Assembly (NCBI GenBank): GCA_031290725.1
Contig: JAITMZ010000206.1
Span: 1 to 18,295 of the forward strand
Length of the DNA stretch: 18,295 nucleotides
Direction: 5' to 3'
Origin: Spirochaetaceae bacterium
GTDB taxonomy: Bacteria; Spirochaetota; Spirochaetia; Treponematales; Treponemataceae
The translations under genes and the position numbers were made by a program. Positions 6,872 to 14,136 of this stretch are shown piece after piece; positions within the stretch are counted from its first letter, which is position 1, and every line of letters starts with the position of its first letter. The notes beneath the pieces are model-generated. The model ran no database searches and was not told where the DNA came from. It was given only the letters and a program-made list of their open reading frames with translations.

Positions 6872-6900
6872 TTGACTTTTTTTCGCGCTTGTGGTATCAT
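6872..6900 (+). promoter_or_regulatory. Promoter of the acid phosphatase gene, leaderless geometry
   Basis: TTGACT (6872-6877), a 17-nt spacer ending in TTGTGG, and TATCAT (6895-6900). The ATG lies exactly 6 nt downstream at 6907, at the expected transcription start, and there is no Shine-Dalgarno. The spacing matches the lspA and DUF4139 promoters. Confidence 0.75.
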
Positions 6901-6906
6901 CCCGCT

Positions 6907-7740
6907 ATGTATATTCGTAAAAATGCGCCTTCCGCCGGCGCGCTCCCGCTGCGCCCTTTGTGTGCGCTCCTGGCGGGCGTCCTTTGTGCCGCGCTCCTAG
7001 CGGGCTGCGCCTCTGCCAAACTGTCGTACAACCGCGACCTGGTGATGGCCATCGCCTGGCAGCAGAATTCCGGGGAATACGCCGCCCTGTGTCATCAGGC
7101 TTTCAACGCGGGCAGGGTCTACGTGGAGTCCCTGACGCCGCCGTCCGGTGAAAAACGCGCCGTTGTTTTTGACATCGATGAAACCGTGCTGGACAATAGT
7201 CCCTACGCGGCCTGGCAGGTGGTTACCGGAAGCCCCTGGAGCGATGAAACCTGGGAGGCCTGGTGTAATGCCGCACAAGCCGATGCGGTCCCCGGCGCCC
7301 TGGAATTCACACGGTTCCTGACCAGTCGGGGCATTGATGTGTTTTACGTGTCCAACCGGCCCGTTTCGGTGCTCAAAACTACGGCGGACAACCTGGAGCG
7401 CCTCGGTTTTCCCAACGCCGACCCGGATCACGTATTTTTGCAGCAGACCACCTCGGACAAGCAGCCCCGGCTGGACAAAATCACCGCCGAGGGATATGCC
7501 ATCGTCATGCTGGTTGGAGACAACCTGGATGATTTTGACAGTGCATTAAGGAAAGAAAACAATGCGGAACGACTGGGGTGGGTTACGGACAAATCCGGCG
7601 CTTTTGGCGCTTCTCGGATTATGCTGCCCAACCCGGTATACGGCACCTTTGAGTCGGCCATGGCGTCGAATTACTACGGATTGACGCCTGGGGAAAAGGC
7701 GTCCGCGCGGCTGGAGGCGATACGGCCATGGCGGCATTAG
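6907..7740 (+). CDS. hel: 5'-nucleotidase/acid phosphatase, lipoprotein e(P4) family
   Basis: Predicted surface or periplasmic lipoprotein phosphatase of HAD subfamily IIIB. In Haemophilus the family dephosphorylates nucleotides such as NMN and AMP. A basic N-terminus and hydrophobic stretch lead to the lipobox LLAGC (Cys34). The mature part carries AIAWQQNSGEYAAL, the catalytic FDIDETVLDNSPYAAWQ with nucleophile Asp89 and Asp91, FYVSNR (146-151), and VGDNLDDF (203-210), which supplies the metal-binding acids. It has 277 residues, the usual size. I chose ATG 6907, not the TTG at 6889, because the latter lies inside the promoter. The 3' end overlaps the lysA start by 13 nt, so the two are cotranscribed. 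Confidence 0.92.
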   Translation: MYIRKNAPSAGALPLRPLCALLAGVLCAALLAGCASAKLSYNRDLVMAIAWQQNSGEYAALCHQAFNAGRVYVESLTPPSGEKRAVVFDIDETVLDNSPYAAWQVVTGSPWSDETWEAWCNAAQADAVPGALEFTRFLTSRGIDVFYVSNRPVSVLKTTADNLERLGFPNADPDHVFLQQTTSDKQPRLDKITAEGYAIVMLVGDNLDDFDSALRKENNAERLGWVTDKSGAFGASRIMLPNPVYGTFESAMASNYYGLTPGEKASARLEAIRPWRH

Positions 7741-9008
7741 AAATTCCCGGGCCGCGTTCCTTTCCTCTGGATAAAGGGTGCCTAGAAAAGCTGGCCGCTG
7801 AGCACGGCACGCCTTTCTACCTGTACGATGAGGCCGCCATCCGTTCCCACCTGCGCCGTTTTAACCGGGCGTTTTCGATTCTTCCCGGATTTCGGGAATA
7901 CTTCGCGGTGAAGGCCTGTCCGAATCCCTATATATTGACGATACTCGCCTCCGAGGGTGCCGGTGCCGATTGTTCCAGCCTGCCGGAACTGGTGCTTGCC
8001 CAACGATCCGGGATCACCGGGGAGCGCCTCATGTTCACCTCCAACGAGACCCCTGCGGAGGAATACCGGTATGCCCATAAGTTGGGGGCGATACTCAACC
8101 TGGACGACAGTACCCACATTGATTTTCTGGAAAAGGCGCTGCAAGGCTTTCCGGATCTTATCAGTTTTCGCTACAACCCCGGCCCCCTGAAGGAGGGGAA
8201 TGCCATCATCGGCAAGCCTGAGGAGGCAAAATACGGACTCACCCGGCATCAGATGTTCAACGCCTATGCCGAGGCAAAAAAGCGGGGGGCCAGACGGTTT
8301 GGTCTGCACACCATGGTGGCCTCCAACGAACTGAATCCCGATTATTTCGTGGAAACTGCGGTGATGCTTTTTGAGCTGGCTGTGGAGATCGCCGGAAAGG
8401 TCGGCATCCGGTTTGAGTTTGTAGACCTGGGGGGGGGTATCGGCATACCCTACCGTCCGGGACAAAAGGCGGTGGACTACGACTATGTGGCTGCGGGAAT
8501 CCGCCGCGCCTATGACCGCATCATTACACCCGCAGCTCTGGGGGATATGGGCATCTATTGGGAATGTGGGCGGCCTATTACCGGTCCCTACGGATGGCTG
8601 GTCACCAAGGCGATTCACCACAAGCACATCTACCGGGAATACGTGGGGGTGGATGCCACCATGGCCGACTTGATGCGCCCCGGCATGTACGGTGCCTGGC
8701 ACGAGATCACCGTGGCGGGCAAGGAAGACGCGCCCCGGGACCGGATATATGACGTGGTGGGTTCCCTGTGCGAGAACTGTGACAAGTTCGCCGTTCAGCG
8801 TTCCCTTCCGGCGATTGACACCGGCGACCTGGTGATCATTCACGATGCGGGTGCCCACGGACGGGCCATGGGGTTCAATTACAACGCAAAACTCCGTGCC
8901 GGGGAGCTGCTTCTTCGCCCGGACGGCACGGTACTCCAGATTCGCCGCCGGGAAACCATGGAAGATTATTTCGCCACCCTGAATTTTCAGGGGCTTGACA
9001 CATTTTAA
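7728..9008 (+). CDS. lysA: Diaminopimelate decarboxylase
   Basis: PLP-dependent fold-III enzyme that decarboxylates meso-diaminopimelate to lysine, the last step of lysine synthesis. The Schiff-base lysine is Lys62 in YFAVKACPNP. Other visible elements are HTMVASNE (194-201), the phosphate-binding loop DLGGGIGIPY (233-242), ECGRPITGPYG (279-289, with Cys where EPGR is common), the second-subunit catalytic region GSLCENCDKFA (345-355, Cys348), and GAHGRAMGFNYN (375-386). It has 426 residues. GGAGG lies about 10 nt before ATG 7728, inside the acid phosphatase gene. A related specificity such as carboxynorspermidine decarboxylase is possible but less likely, given the length and the C-terminal motifs. 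Confidence 0.85.
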   Translation: MAALEIPGPRSFPLDKGCLEKLAAEHGTPFYLYDEAAIRSHLRRFNRAFSILPGFREYFAVKACPNPYILTILASEGAGADCSSLPELVLAQRSGITGERLMFTSNETPAEEYRYAHKLGAILNLDDSTHIDFLEKALQGFPDLISFRYNPGPLKEGNAIIGKPEEAKYGLTRHQMFNAYAEAKKRGARRFGLHTMVASNELNPDYFVETAVMLFELAVEIAGKVGIRFEFVDLGGGIGIPYRPGQKAVDYDYVAAGIRRAYDRIITPAALGDMGIYWECGRPITGPYGWLVTKAIHHKHIYREYVGVDATMADLMRPGMYGAWHEITVAGKEDAPRDRIYDVVGSLCENCDKFAVQRSLPAIDTGDLVIIHDAGAHGRAMGFNYNAKLRAGELLLRPDGTVLQIRRRETMEDYFATLNFQGLDTF

Positions 9009-9028
9009 GGAAGTATTTTAAGGAAGTA
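9003..9028 (+). repeat. Tandem duplication carrying two Shine-Dalgarno sequences
   Basis: TTTTAAGGAAGTA is present twice head-to-tail (9003-9015 and 9016-9028). The first copy includes the lysA stop codon and the second supplies AAGGAAG about 10 nt before ATG 9037. The duplication looks like a recent slippage event that moved or doubled the ribosome site of the next gene. Confidence 0.9.
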
Positions 9029-9036
9029 ACGGTATC

Positions 9037-10200
9037 ATGAAACGCTTCGTAAAATTGCTATTCTGCACCCTGTGGGGGCTCTTCATTTTTGCGCCGCTGC
9101 GGCCGGAGATTTTTTCATCTCCCCTGGGGTTTTCCTTTGATCTCCCCGCGGGATTCGTGGAAACCGCCCGGTTTGAGGATGATTCAGGTGCCTCGTTTAT
9201 CAATACAGTACTCCCGGTGCAGTTTATCCTGCGTATTTACGACGGCGACTCTACCCCCAGGCAGCGTCTGGAAGAGACCCTCCACAAGCTGGGGGGCGAC
9301 GGCGACCTGGGGGTCTTTGAGTGGAATGGGAGCGGCTGCGTGATTTCTTCCTTTTCCCTGCAAAACAGCGAGATGAGCGCCTCGGGCTGGGCCTTCGCCG
9401 CCGTCCTGCCCGATTCCCAGGTCTTGATAGCCCTGACCTATGCGGACAACCGGATTGCCGGTCGATCTCCGGAGCTTTACGAGTTTTTCATGCTGTCGGT
9501 GATGGATTCCTTCGCCACGGATGCGGATTCGCGCTTTGACTCCGGCCCGGTGATGACCTTCGCCTTTCCGCGGGGGATAAAACGGCAGTTGTCCCTGAAC
9601 ATGGCCGGCCAAACCTTGACGGTGCCCCTGGACACGTCGGATGTCCCCGGTGCCCAGTTCGTGATCGACCGTGAATTCGCAGTGCTCAAGGAATATGCCC
9701 AATCCCCTCTGAAACAGGAAGCTTGGCAGCGCTACTACCGGCAGATTTACCGGGATTCTTGTGCCCGCCTGGAGGAAGCATCCCTGGCTATCCTGGATGT
9801 CCTGGATGCCGGAGAAGAGGAAACCCTGCGTTCACTCCTTGCCTGGACTCAGGCCTTTCCCTACGCGCGGAACTTCGGGAATGCCGCCTCTCCGCGGCCC
9901 GATTTTACGCCCCTCCCAGCAATCCTCATGGGCGCCGGGTCCGACTGCGACAGCCGGGCCATGCTTTTGGCTGCGGTGATGCATCATATGGGGAGCAAAA
10001 CCGCCCTATTCATCTCCGAGACCCACCGGCACGCCTTATTTGGCATACAGCTTGACCTGGGCGGAGCGAAAATTCAGACCGGCCAGGGGGTCTATTTGCT
10101 CAACGAAACCACCGTCTCGGTAGACCCGGGGCTGGTGAGCCGGGATATGTCCAATACAGATGCCTGGTTCCCCGTGATTTTGCCGCATCGGGAAAAATAA
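9037..10200 (+). CDS. Exported transglutaminase-like protein of unknown function
   Basis: A 387-residue protein with an N-terminal hydrophobic signal or anchor (about residues 5-28). The first half is a beta-rich domain beginning SPLGFSFDLPAGFVE, which I do not recognise. The C-terminal third resembles a transglutaminase/papain-like core: GAGSDCDSRAMLLAAVMHHMG puts the candidate nucleophile at Cys304 followed by the usual helix, and THRHALFGI gives candidate His332. The third acid is not obvious, perhaps Asp340 or a residue near 366. Members of this superfamily include proteases and peptidoglycan-associated enzymes, so a cell-envelope role is inferred from context with lysA and the SPOR gene. 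It follows lysA by 28 nt with a strong ribosome site. Confidence 0.7.
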   Translation: MKRFVKLLFCTLWGLFIFAPLRPEIFSSPLGFSFDLPAGFVETARFEDDSGASFINTVLPVQFILRIYDGDSTPRQRLEETLHKLGGDGDLGVFEWNGSGCVISSFSLQNSEMSASGWAFAAVLPDSQVLIALTYADNRIAGRSPELYEFFMLSVMDSFATDADSRFDSGPVMTFAFPRGIKRQLSLNMAGQTLTVPLDTSDVPGAQFVIDREFAVLKEYAQSPLKQEAWQRYYRQIYRDSCARLEEASLAILDVLDAGEEETLRSLLAWTQAFPYARNFGNAASPRPDFTPLPAILMGAGSDCDSRAMLLAAVMHHMGSKTALFISETHRHALFGIQLDLGGAKIQTGQGVYLLNETTVSVDPGLVSRDMSNTDAWFPVILPHREK

Positions 10201-10331
10201 ACAGTCCTGCGCAAGCAGCGGGGTATGAAAACCGAGAACGGGAATAAAGTTTTTTCTAAACCTATCCTCAAAAAAACCGATAATTAGGAATGGGTACCCC
10301 ATATTTTGTGGGTTCCGGCATATTTCGTGTG

Positions 10332-10436
10332 ATGGGCACCTCTAAAAATTTCAGTTTTTTAAGGTGTTCCGATTAAAACATGTAATTGTGTATGCAATTA
10401 CCAAGCGCATCGAAAAATCTAACCGAGTTTTTCGGT
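10332..10436 (+). repeat. Dispersed repeat, copy 2 (upstream of the SPOR gene)
   Basis: Counterpart of 1637-1741, identical at about 71 of 105 ungapped positions by hand count. It contains three good dyads: CACCTCTAAAAA with TTTTTTAAGGTG (10338-10366 region), GTAATTG with CAATTAC (perfect, 10382-10401), and GAAAAA with TTTTTC (10412-10433 region). The same reading frame as in flhB starts MGTSKNFSFLRCSD, then meets stops. The repeat ends about 25 nt before the next start codon. The rest of the 10201-10461 gap shows only GGGTACCC near 10296 and no convincing terminator or promoter. Confidence 0.8.
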
Positions 10437-10461
10437 GTGCCGTGCTTTGAGGAGCTTTACC

Positions 10462-12132
10462 ATGAAAAGCAGAATGTACATGGCGCTTTTATTTGTAATG
10501 GTGACCATGGTTGGTCCCCTGAATGCGACCATACGGCCATCCGTGGAAGGGCGGGCGCTGGTGGCGGAAGAGGGCGAGTTTCCTCCCGGACTCTACGCAA
10601 AATCCGCCGGGTTTTTGCCCGGTGACAGCGTGTTGGTGACCAATCCCGCCACCGGTGTCAGCATCAATGTGATGATCCTGGGTACCCTGGAGACCCAGGG
10701 CGGGACGGCGATTTTGCTTTCCCCGGAAGCGGCGGTGCGGCTGTTCATCACTAAAAACTCCAATTCCCTGGTGTCGGTGACCAAGCGCAGTTCCAGTGTG
10801 GACTTGGCGGCCGGCATCAGAAGGCGCCAGATCGACCCGGATAAGTACCCGGAAGATGCCATCCCCAGCGAGCTTGAAGAAAAAATCAAAGAGGCAAAGG
10901 TATCGGAGGGAAAACCGGTTTCCCCCACGCAGCTTCCCTATTCACCCCTCGAGACGAGTAGACCGGAGGCGAATGTTCCCCTGGACACACCGCCTCCGAC
11001 CCATCCCTTCACTCTTGCGGCGGATGACGAGCCCAGGCAGAGGGAAACGAATAGGCCCTCGGAAACGAGTCCGGAACTCCTGGGCGTGGAAATGCGGGAA
11101 ACACCCTCTGAAATTTTCTCGCCGGCGGTTCCCGTTACGCCGAAGGAAAAGTCAGCTATGCCGGCGGTTCCTGTCGAGCCGTGGGAGAAGGCGGAATCAG
11201 CCCCGTATGAGAATTACAAAAGTTTGGCCATAAACGACTATAACCCGGTAACAAATTTTGGAGAGGAAGAATATCCCGAGGTCGCCAGAACCACTTATCC
11301 GCCTCTGGCCGGCACCGACAGCATTTGGTCGCCCCGGACTGACGTGCCTTACAACGGGCCTGAGGTAATCGTCTCACCGGAAAGCAACACGGGATACGTG
11401 CCTCAGGTATTGCAGCGCTTTGACGGCTATTCCGGGGAGGTACCCCAGGTTATCGCAAACCAGAATTCCCTGGACGTGCCGTTGACGGAGATTATCCCCA
11501 GTCCGGATTTTAACCCTGGAGAAAGCCTCGCCGTGCAACAGGTTGACGATATAAACATCGGCACCCTAAGCGATAGGTCGGTGCTGCAGGTGGATGTACG
11601 GGAATCCGATGTGTTGGAAATTGCGGTGGTGGACGAAACTGTTCCCGATGCGTTGGAAATTGCGGTGGTGGATGAGGCTGTCCCCGCCGCGTCGTCCCTT
11701 AGGATCACCGAACCCGCCCCTGATCTGGTTGAAAGGGTCGTGTTGATCCCTGCGGAGCCCCAAAAGCCGCCGGTGCTCCAGGAAAACACTCCTGACAATA
11801 CCTTTGTGGAAGACGCCATTGTCCTGGTGTGGCCGGAGAAAAAGCCGGAGATTCTTCCCTTGGGAAGCAAATTCGCCGACCTTATGGTAGATCCCGCCAC
11901 GCTGAAGCCGGGTGCCTACTATGTGCAGCTCACCACCACCGCTGACCTGCGGAGCATCGACAAACTGCTCACCAAGTATGGCGGGAAGTACCCCTTCGCT
12001 CTGGTTCCTGCCCGCACGCCGGATTTTTTCCAGGTGCTGGTAGGACCCCTCACGATGGACGAATACGGTGTGGTGCTGGCCCGTTTCCAGGGGTCAGGCT
12101 ACCGCGACGCCTTTTTGCGGAAAATACGGTAA
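10462..12132 (+). CDS. SPOR-domain exported protein with long Pro/Glu-rich linker
   Basis: A 556-residue protein with a signal peptide (1-22, ending PLNA). Residues 29-105 (GEFPPGLYAKSAGFLPGDSVLVTNPATG...VMILGTLETQGGTAILLSPEAAVRLFI) recall the RlpA-like double-psi barrel, without an evident lytic Asp. A linker of about 370 residues is rich in Pro, Glu, Ser and Val and contains a 13-residue duplication. The C-terminal SPOR domain (484-556, GAYYVQLTTT...FFQVLVGPLTMDEYGVVLARFQGSGY) would bind denuded glycan strands at division sites. Such architecture suggests a periplasmic peptidoglycan-binding protein spanning some distance. ATG 10462 was chosen for its signal peptide and the GAGGAG 7 nt before it. 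An RlpA-like role in cell separation is possible, but catalytic activity is doubtful. Confidence 0.8.
   Translation: MKSRMYMALLFVMVTMVGPLNATIRPSVEGRALVAEEGEFPPGLYAKSAGFLPGDSVLVTNPATGVSINVMILGTLETQGGTAILLSPEAAVRLFITKNSNSLVSVTKRSSSVDLAAGIRRRQIDPDKYPEDAIPSELEEKIKEAKVSEGKPVSPTQLPYSPLETSRPEANVPLDTPPPTHPFTLAADDEPRQRETNRPSETSPELLGVEMRETPSEIFSPAVPVTPKEKSAMPAVPVEPWEKAESAPYENYKSLAINDYNPVTNFGEEEYPEVARTTYPPLAGTDSIWSPRTDVPYNGPEVIVSPESNTGYVPQVLQRFDGYSGEVPQVIANQNSLDVPLTEIIPSPDFNPGESLAVQQVDDINIGTLSDRSVLQVDVRESDVLEIAVVDETVPDALEIAVVDEAVPAASSLRITEPAPDLVERVVLIPAEPQKPPVLQENTPDNTFVEDAIVLVWPEKKPEILPLGSKFADLMVDPATLKPGAYYVQLTTTADLRSIDKLLTKYGGKYPFALVPARTPDFFQVLVGPLTMDEYGVVLARFQGSGYRDAFLRKIR
11613..11690 (+). repeat. 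Two in-frame 39-nt tandem repeats in the SPOR gene linker
   Basis: Two units with a 39-nt period (11613-11651 and 11652-11690) encode LEIAVVDETVPDA and LEIAVVDEAVPAA. The first 21 nt of each unit are identical. It is a recent duplication that lengthens the linker without shifting the frame. Confidence 0.85.
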
Positions 12133-12137
12133 TCGGG

Positions 12138-12788
12138 GTGAAACTTGCAATAGAATTTGCCCTGGTGATCCTGTTTCTCGTGCTGCCCCCAATACTGTGG
12201 GGCATTCGGGGTATGCTTCAGGGTGCCACCGCCTACCGGGTGGATCCCCTTTACCCGGTGCCGGATATTCTCGCCCGCACTTTCTATGCGGTCTGGCTGT
12301 ATTACCTCTATACCGGTACAAAATCGCGTAAAACCCAGGGTACCCACCGCATCCCGATGTTTGCCCTCACCCTAGCCGCCGTCGCCCTGTCGTCCCTGGT
12401 CTTCCAGGGATTGTCCCGGCTGCTTCCCCTGTCCACGCCCCCGGAAATCATTGGAATGAGTATTCCCGGATACGACCCGTGGTTCATTGCCAACAATATT
12501 ATCGGCACGGCGATCTTTGCCTTTTTTGAGGAACTGCTCTACCGCACCTATCTGCCCAGCCGACTTCTCAATTTTCGCCTCAACAAATACACCGGCGCGG
12601 CGCTTTCCCAGGGACTTTTCGCGATCGCCCATATTTCTATGGGGCCCTGGGGCGTGCTGAACGCCCTGGTGTGCGGTTTGAGTTTGCAGCTCTGCTACCA
12701 GAAAACCAAATCCCTGACCGTAATCACGGCGATACACATCCTGTACAACCTGGCCGGCAGGGCGTGGTTATTCAGGTTTGCTTTTTAA
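12138..12788 (+). CDS. CPBP-family intramembrane metalloprotease
   Basis: Predicted polytopic inner-membrane protein of 216 residues, of the CAAX protease/bacteriocin-processing (Abi, CPBP) family. The three family motifs are present: FFEELLYR (129-136, Glu131, Glu132 and Arg136), FAIAH (161-165, His165) and HILYN (200-204, His200 and Asn204). Bacterial substrates are mostly unknown. The start is GTG 12138, 5 nt after the SPOR gene stop and without a clear ribosome site, so translation is probably coupled. The 3' end overlaps the convergent minus-strand gene by 21 bp. Confidence 0.85.
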   Translation: MKLAIEFALVILFLVLPPILWGIRGMLQGATAYRVDPLYPVPDILARTFYAVWLYYLYTGTKSRKTQGTHRIPMFALTLAAVALSSLVFQGLSRLLPLSTPPEIIGMSIPGYDPWFIANNIIGTAIFAFFEELLYRTYLPSRLLNFRLNKYTGAALSQGLFAIAHISMGPWGVLNALVCGLSLQLCYQKTKSLTVITAIHILYNLAGRAWLFRFAF

Positions 12789-13079
12789 CAGGCCGTTCCG
12801 CCGGCCGATCTCGGCGGTCAGCCGCGCCGTTTCGTGTAAAAAACCGGAAATCTCCGCATCCGATGCCGAAAGAGAATCCTTTTTGCGGGTGGCAAAGGCT
12901 TCGCTCACCTGAATCCCCAGAGATTCGTAGTTTTTCGCCAATTTTTTTTCCAGTTGTGCCAGCTCAAGGCGGAGAACGCTCTTGTCTCCCAGATCACGGG
13001 CGGCGTTTCCCGCCTTGTTCAGTGCCTCCCTGGAGACCGCCAGTCCGGTGTCCACAAGGTTTTTTACGTCAATAGCCAT
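12768..13079 (-). CDS. Small helical (coiled-coil) protein, unknown function
   Basis: A 103-residue soluble protein, highly charged and helical. Heptad-like stretches run from about residue 30 to 65 (LRLELAQLEKKLAKNYESLG) and 75 to 98. No signal peptide, cysteine or known motif is seen. The N-terminal part (VKNLVDTGLAVSREALNKAGNAARDLGDKS) is amphipathic, like that of phage-shock or apolipoprotein-type small proteins, but I do not recognise the family. ATG 13079 was chosen because GGAGGA lies directly upstream; an in-frame start at 13106 lacks one. It lies downstream of fabH and probably shares its transcript. Its 3' end overlaps the CPBP gene on the opposite strand. Confidence 0.75.
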   Translation of the reverse strand: MAIDVKNLVDTGLAVSREALNKAGNAARDLGDKSVLRLELAQLEKKLAKNYESLGIQVSEAFATRKKDSLSASDAEISGFLHETARLTAEIGRRNGLLKSKPE

Positions 13080-13114
13080 AGGTTCCTCCGATATGCTTGT
13101 TAACATTGTTCATC

Positions 13115-13135
13115 AATACTGTTTTTAACAGTATT
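13115..13135. repeat. Perfect 9-bp inverted repeat between fabH and the small-protein gene
   Basis: AATACTGTT, a 3-nt TTT spacer, then AACAGTATT. In minus-strand RNA this makes a tight 9-bp hairpin 15 nt past the fabH stop and about 35 nt before the next start codon. No U-run follows on that strand, so it is not a standard terminator. It could be an RNA-processing or stability hairpin, or an operator for the downstream gene. A smaller TGTTAACA palindrome lies at about 13099-13106. Confidence 0.8.
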
Positions 13136-13149
13136 TATTCGCTTACCTG

Positions 13150-14136
13150 CTAAAACCGTATCACGCAGCCGCCCCAAGTGAGACCCGCGCCGAAACCGGC
13201 GGTGACGATGGTCTGCCCCGCACGGAGACTCCCTTTCTCCGACAAAGCGTAGAACGCCAGGGGGATGGATGCCGATGAGGTGTTGCCGCACCGGGCGATG
13301 TTGTAGACCATTTTGCCTTTCGGGATACCCAGCCGTTTTTCTACGGACAGCAGTATCCGCTCGTTGGCCTGGTGGCATACGAAAAGGTCTACGTTTTCCA
13401 TGCCCAGGTTTTCCCGCTGCATGAGTTTTCGGATAATATCCGGGATCACCCGGATGGCGAAGGTATAGACCGCCCGGCCATCCATGATCATGCAGCCCCC
13501 GCGCTCGCAGTACAGGTCCCGGCTCCCCGTACCGTCAGCCCCCATGATGATTTCACCGATACCCCGGCGCTGATCCTTCGCCGGCTGGGGGGCTTCACCG
13601 ACGGCAAGGTTTTCCAGGAGCATTGCTCCGGCGCCGTCTCCGAAGAGCACGCAGGTGTTCCGGTCGGTCATGTCCAGGATGCGGCTTAGGGTTTCGGCAC
13701 CACACACTAGGGCGTACCTCCAGCGGTTCCGCCGGAGCAGGGAATCGGCGATGGCCAAGCCGTTGATGAAACCGGTACACGCGGAGGCCACATCAAAGGC
13801 GGCGGCGTTTTTCGCGCCGATCTGCGCCTGGATGATACAGGCGGTGGCGGGGAAGTTTGAATACTCCGGGGTTGCGGTGGCGCAGATCACCAGGTTCACC
13901 TCCTCGGCGGAGACCGCTTTAAACGGCGGGCCAAGCAGGGGGCGCTCCAGGGCTTCCCGGCAGGCCCCTGCACCCAGGGATGCGGTGGTTTCCCCCTCGC
14001 CGGCGAAATACCGGGAGACTATCCCCGTGTGGGAGCGGATCCACTCGTCATCGGTTCCCGACCGAATGGCCGCTTCGTCGTTGGGTACCACCCGCCAGGG
14101 GAGAGACCGACCGATACCCCGCAGTACCACCGCCAT
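13150..14136 (-). CDS. fabH: 3-oxoacyl-ACP synthase III (KAS III)
   Basis: Cytosolic condensing enzyme that joins an acyl-CoA (usually acetyl-CoA) to malonyl-ACP to begin fatty-acid synthesis. It has 328 residues with the catalytic triad in place: Cys120 in VASACTGF, His255 in CHQANERI and Asn285 in GNTSSASIP. Other family marks are ICATATPEYSNFPATAC (84-100), LFGDGAGAML and the C-terminal GFGAGLTWGG. It has the same length and architecture as E. coli FabH. The ATG follows the TAG of the DUF4139 gene directly with no gap; weak GGAA sequences upstream serve as ribosome site. It is cotranscribed with that gene. Confidence 0.95.
   Translation of the reverse strand: MAVVLRGIGRSLPWRVVPNDEAAIRSGTDDEWIRSHTGIVSRYFAGEGETTASLGAGACREALERPLLGPPFKAVSAEEVNLVICATATPEYSNFPATACIIQAQIGAKNAAAFDVASACTGFINGLAIADSLLRRNRWRYALVCGAETLSRILDMTDRNTCVLFGDGAGAMLLENLAVGEAPQPAKDQRRGIGEIIMGADGTGSRDLYCERGGCMIMDGRAVYTFAIRVIPDIIRKLMQRENLGMENVDLFVCHQANERILLSVEKRLGIPKGKMVYNIARCGNTSSASIPLAFYALSEKGSLRAGQTIVTAGFGAGLTWGGCVIRF

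Noticed and set aside
4103..6900. tRNA-Phe as integration site with a second attachment copy at the far end of the low-GC block.
   Set aside because: I looked for a repeat of the tRNA 3' end (GAGGGTTCAATCCCC or CTCTGGCGGC) around 6750-6900 and found none, and there is no integrase in the window.
7782..8858. Long open frame on the minus strand opposite lysA (358 codons).
   Set aside because: It is the antisense shadow of a GC-rich conserved gene; its translation is His/Gly/Val-rich with no family resemblance and no ribosome site.
10386..10625. Small frame beginning in repeat copy 2 and running into the SPOR gene.
   Set aside because: It lies in a different frame from the SPOR protein, lacks a ribosome site, and its first residues are only the translated repeat.
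13115..13135. Intrinsic terminator for fabH.
   Set aside because: The hairpin is perfect, but no U-run follows on the minus strand.
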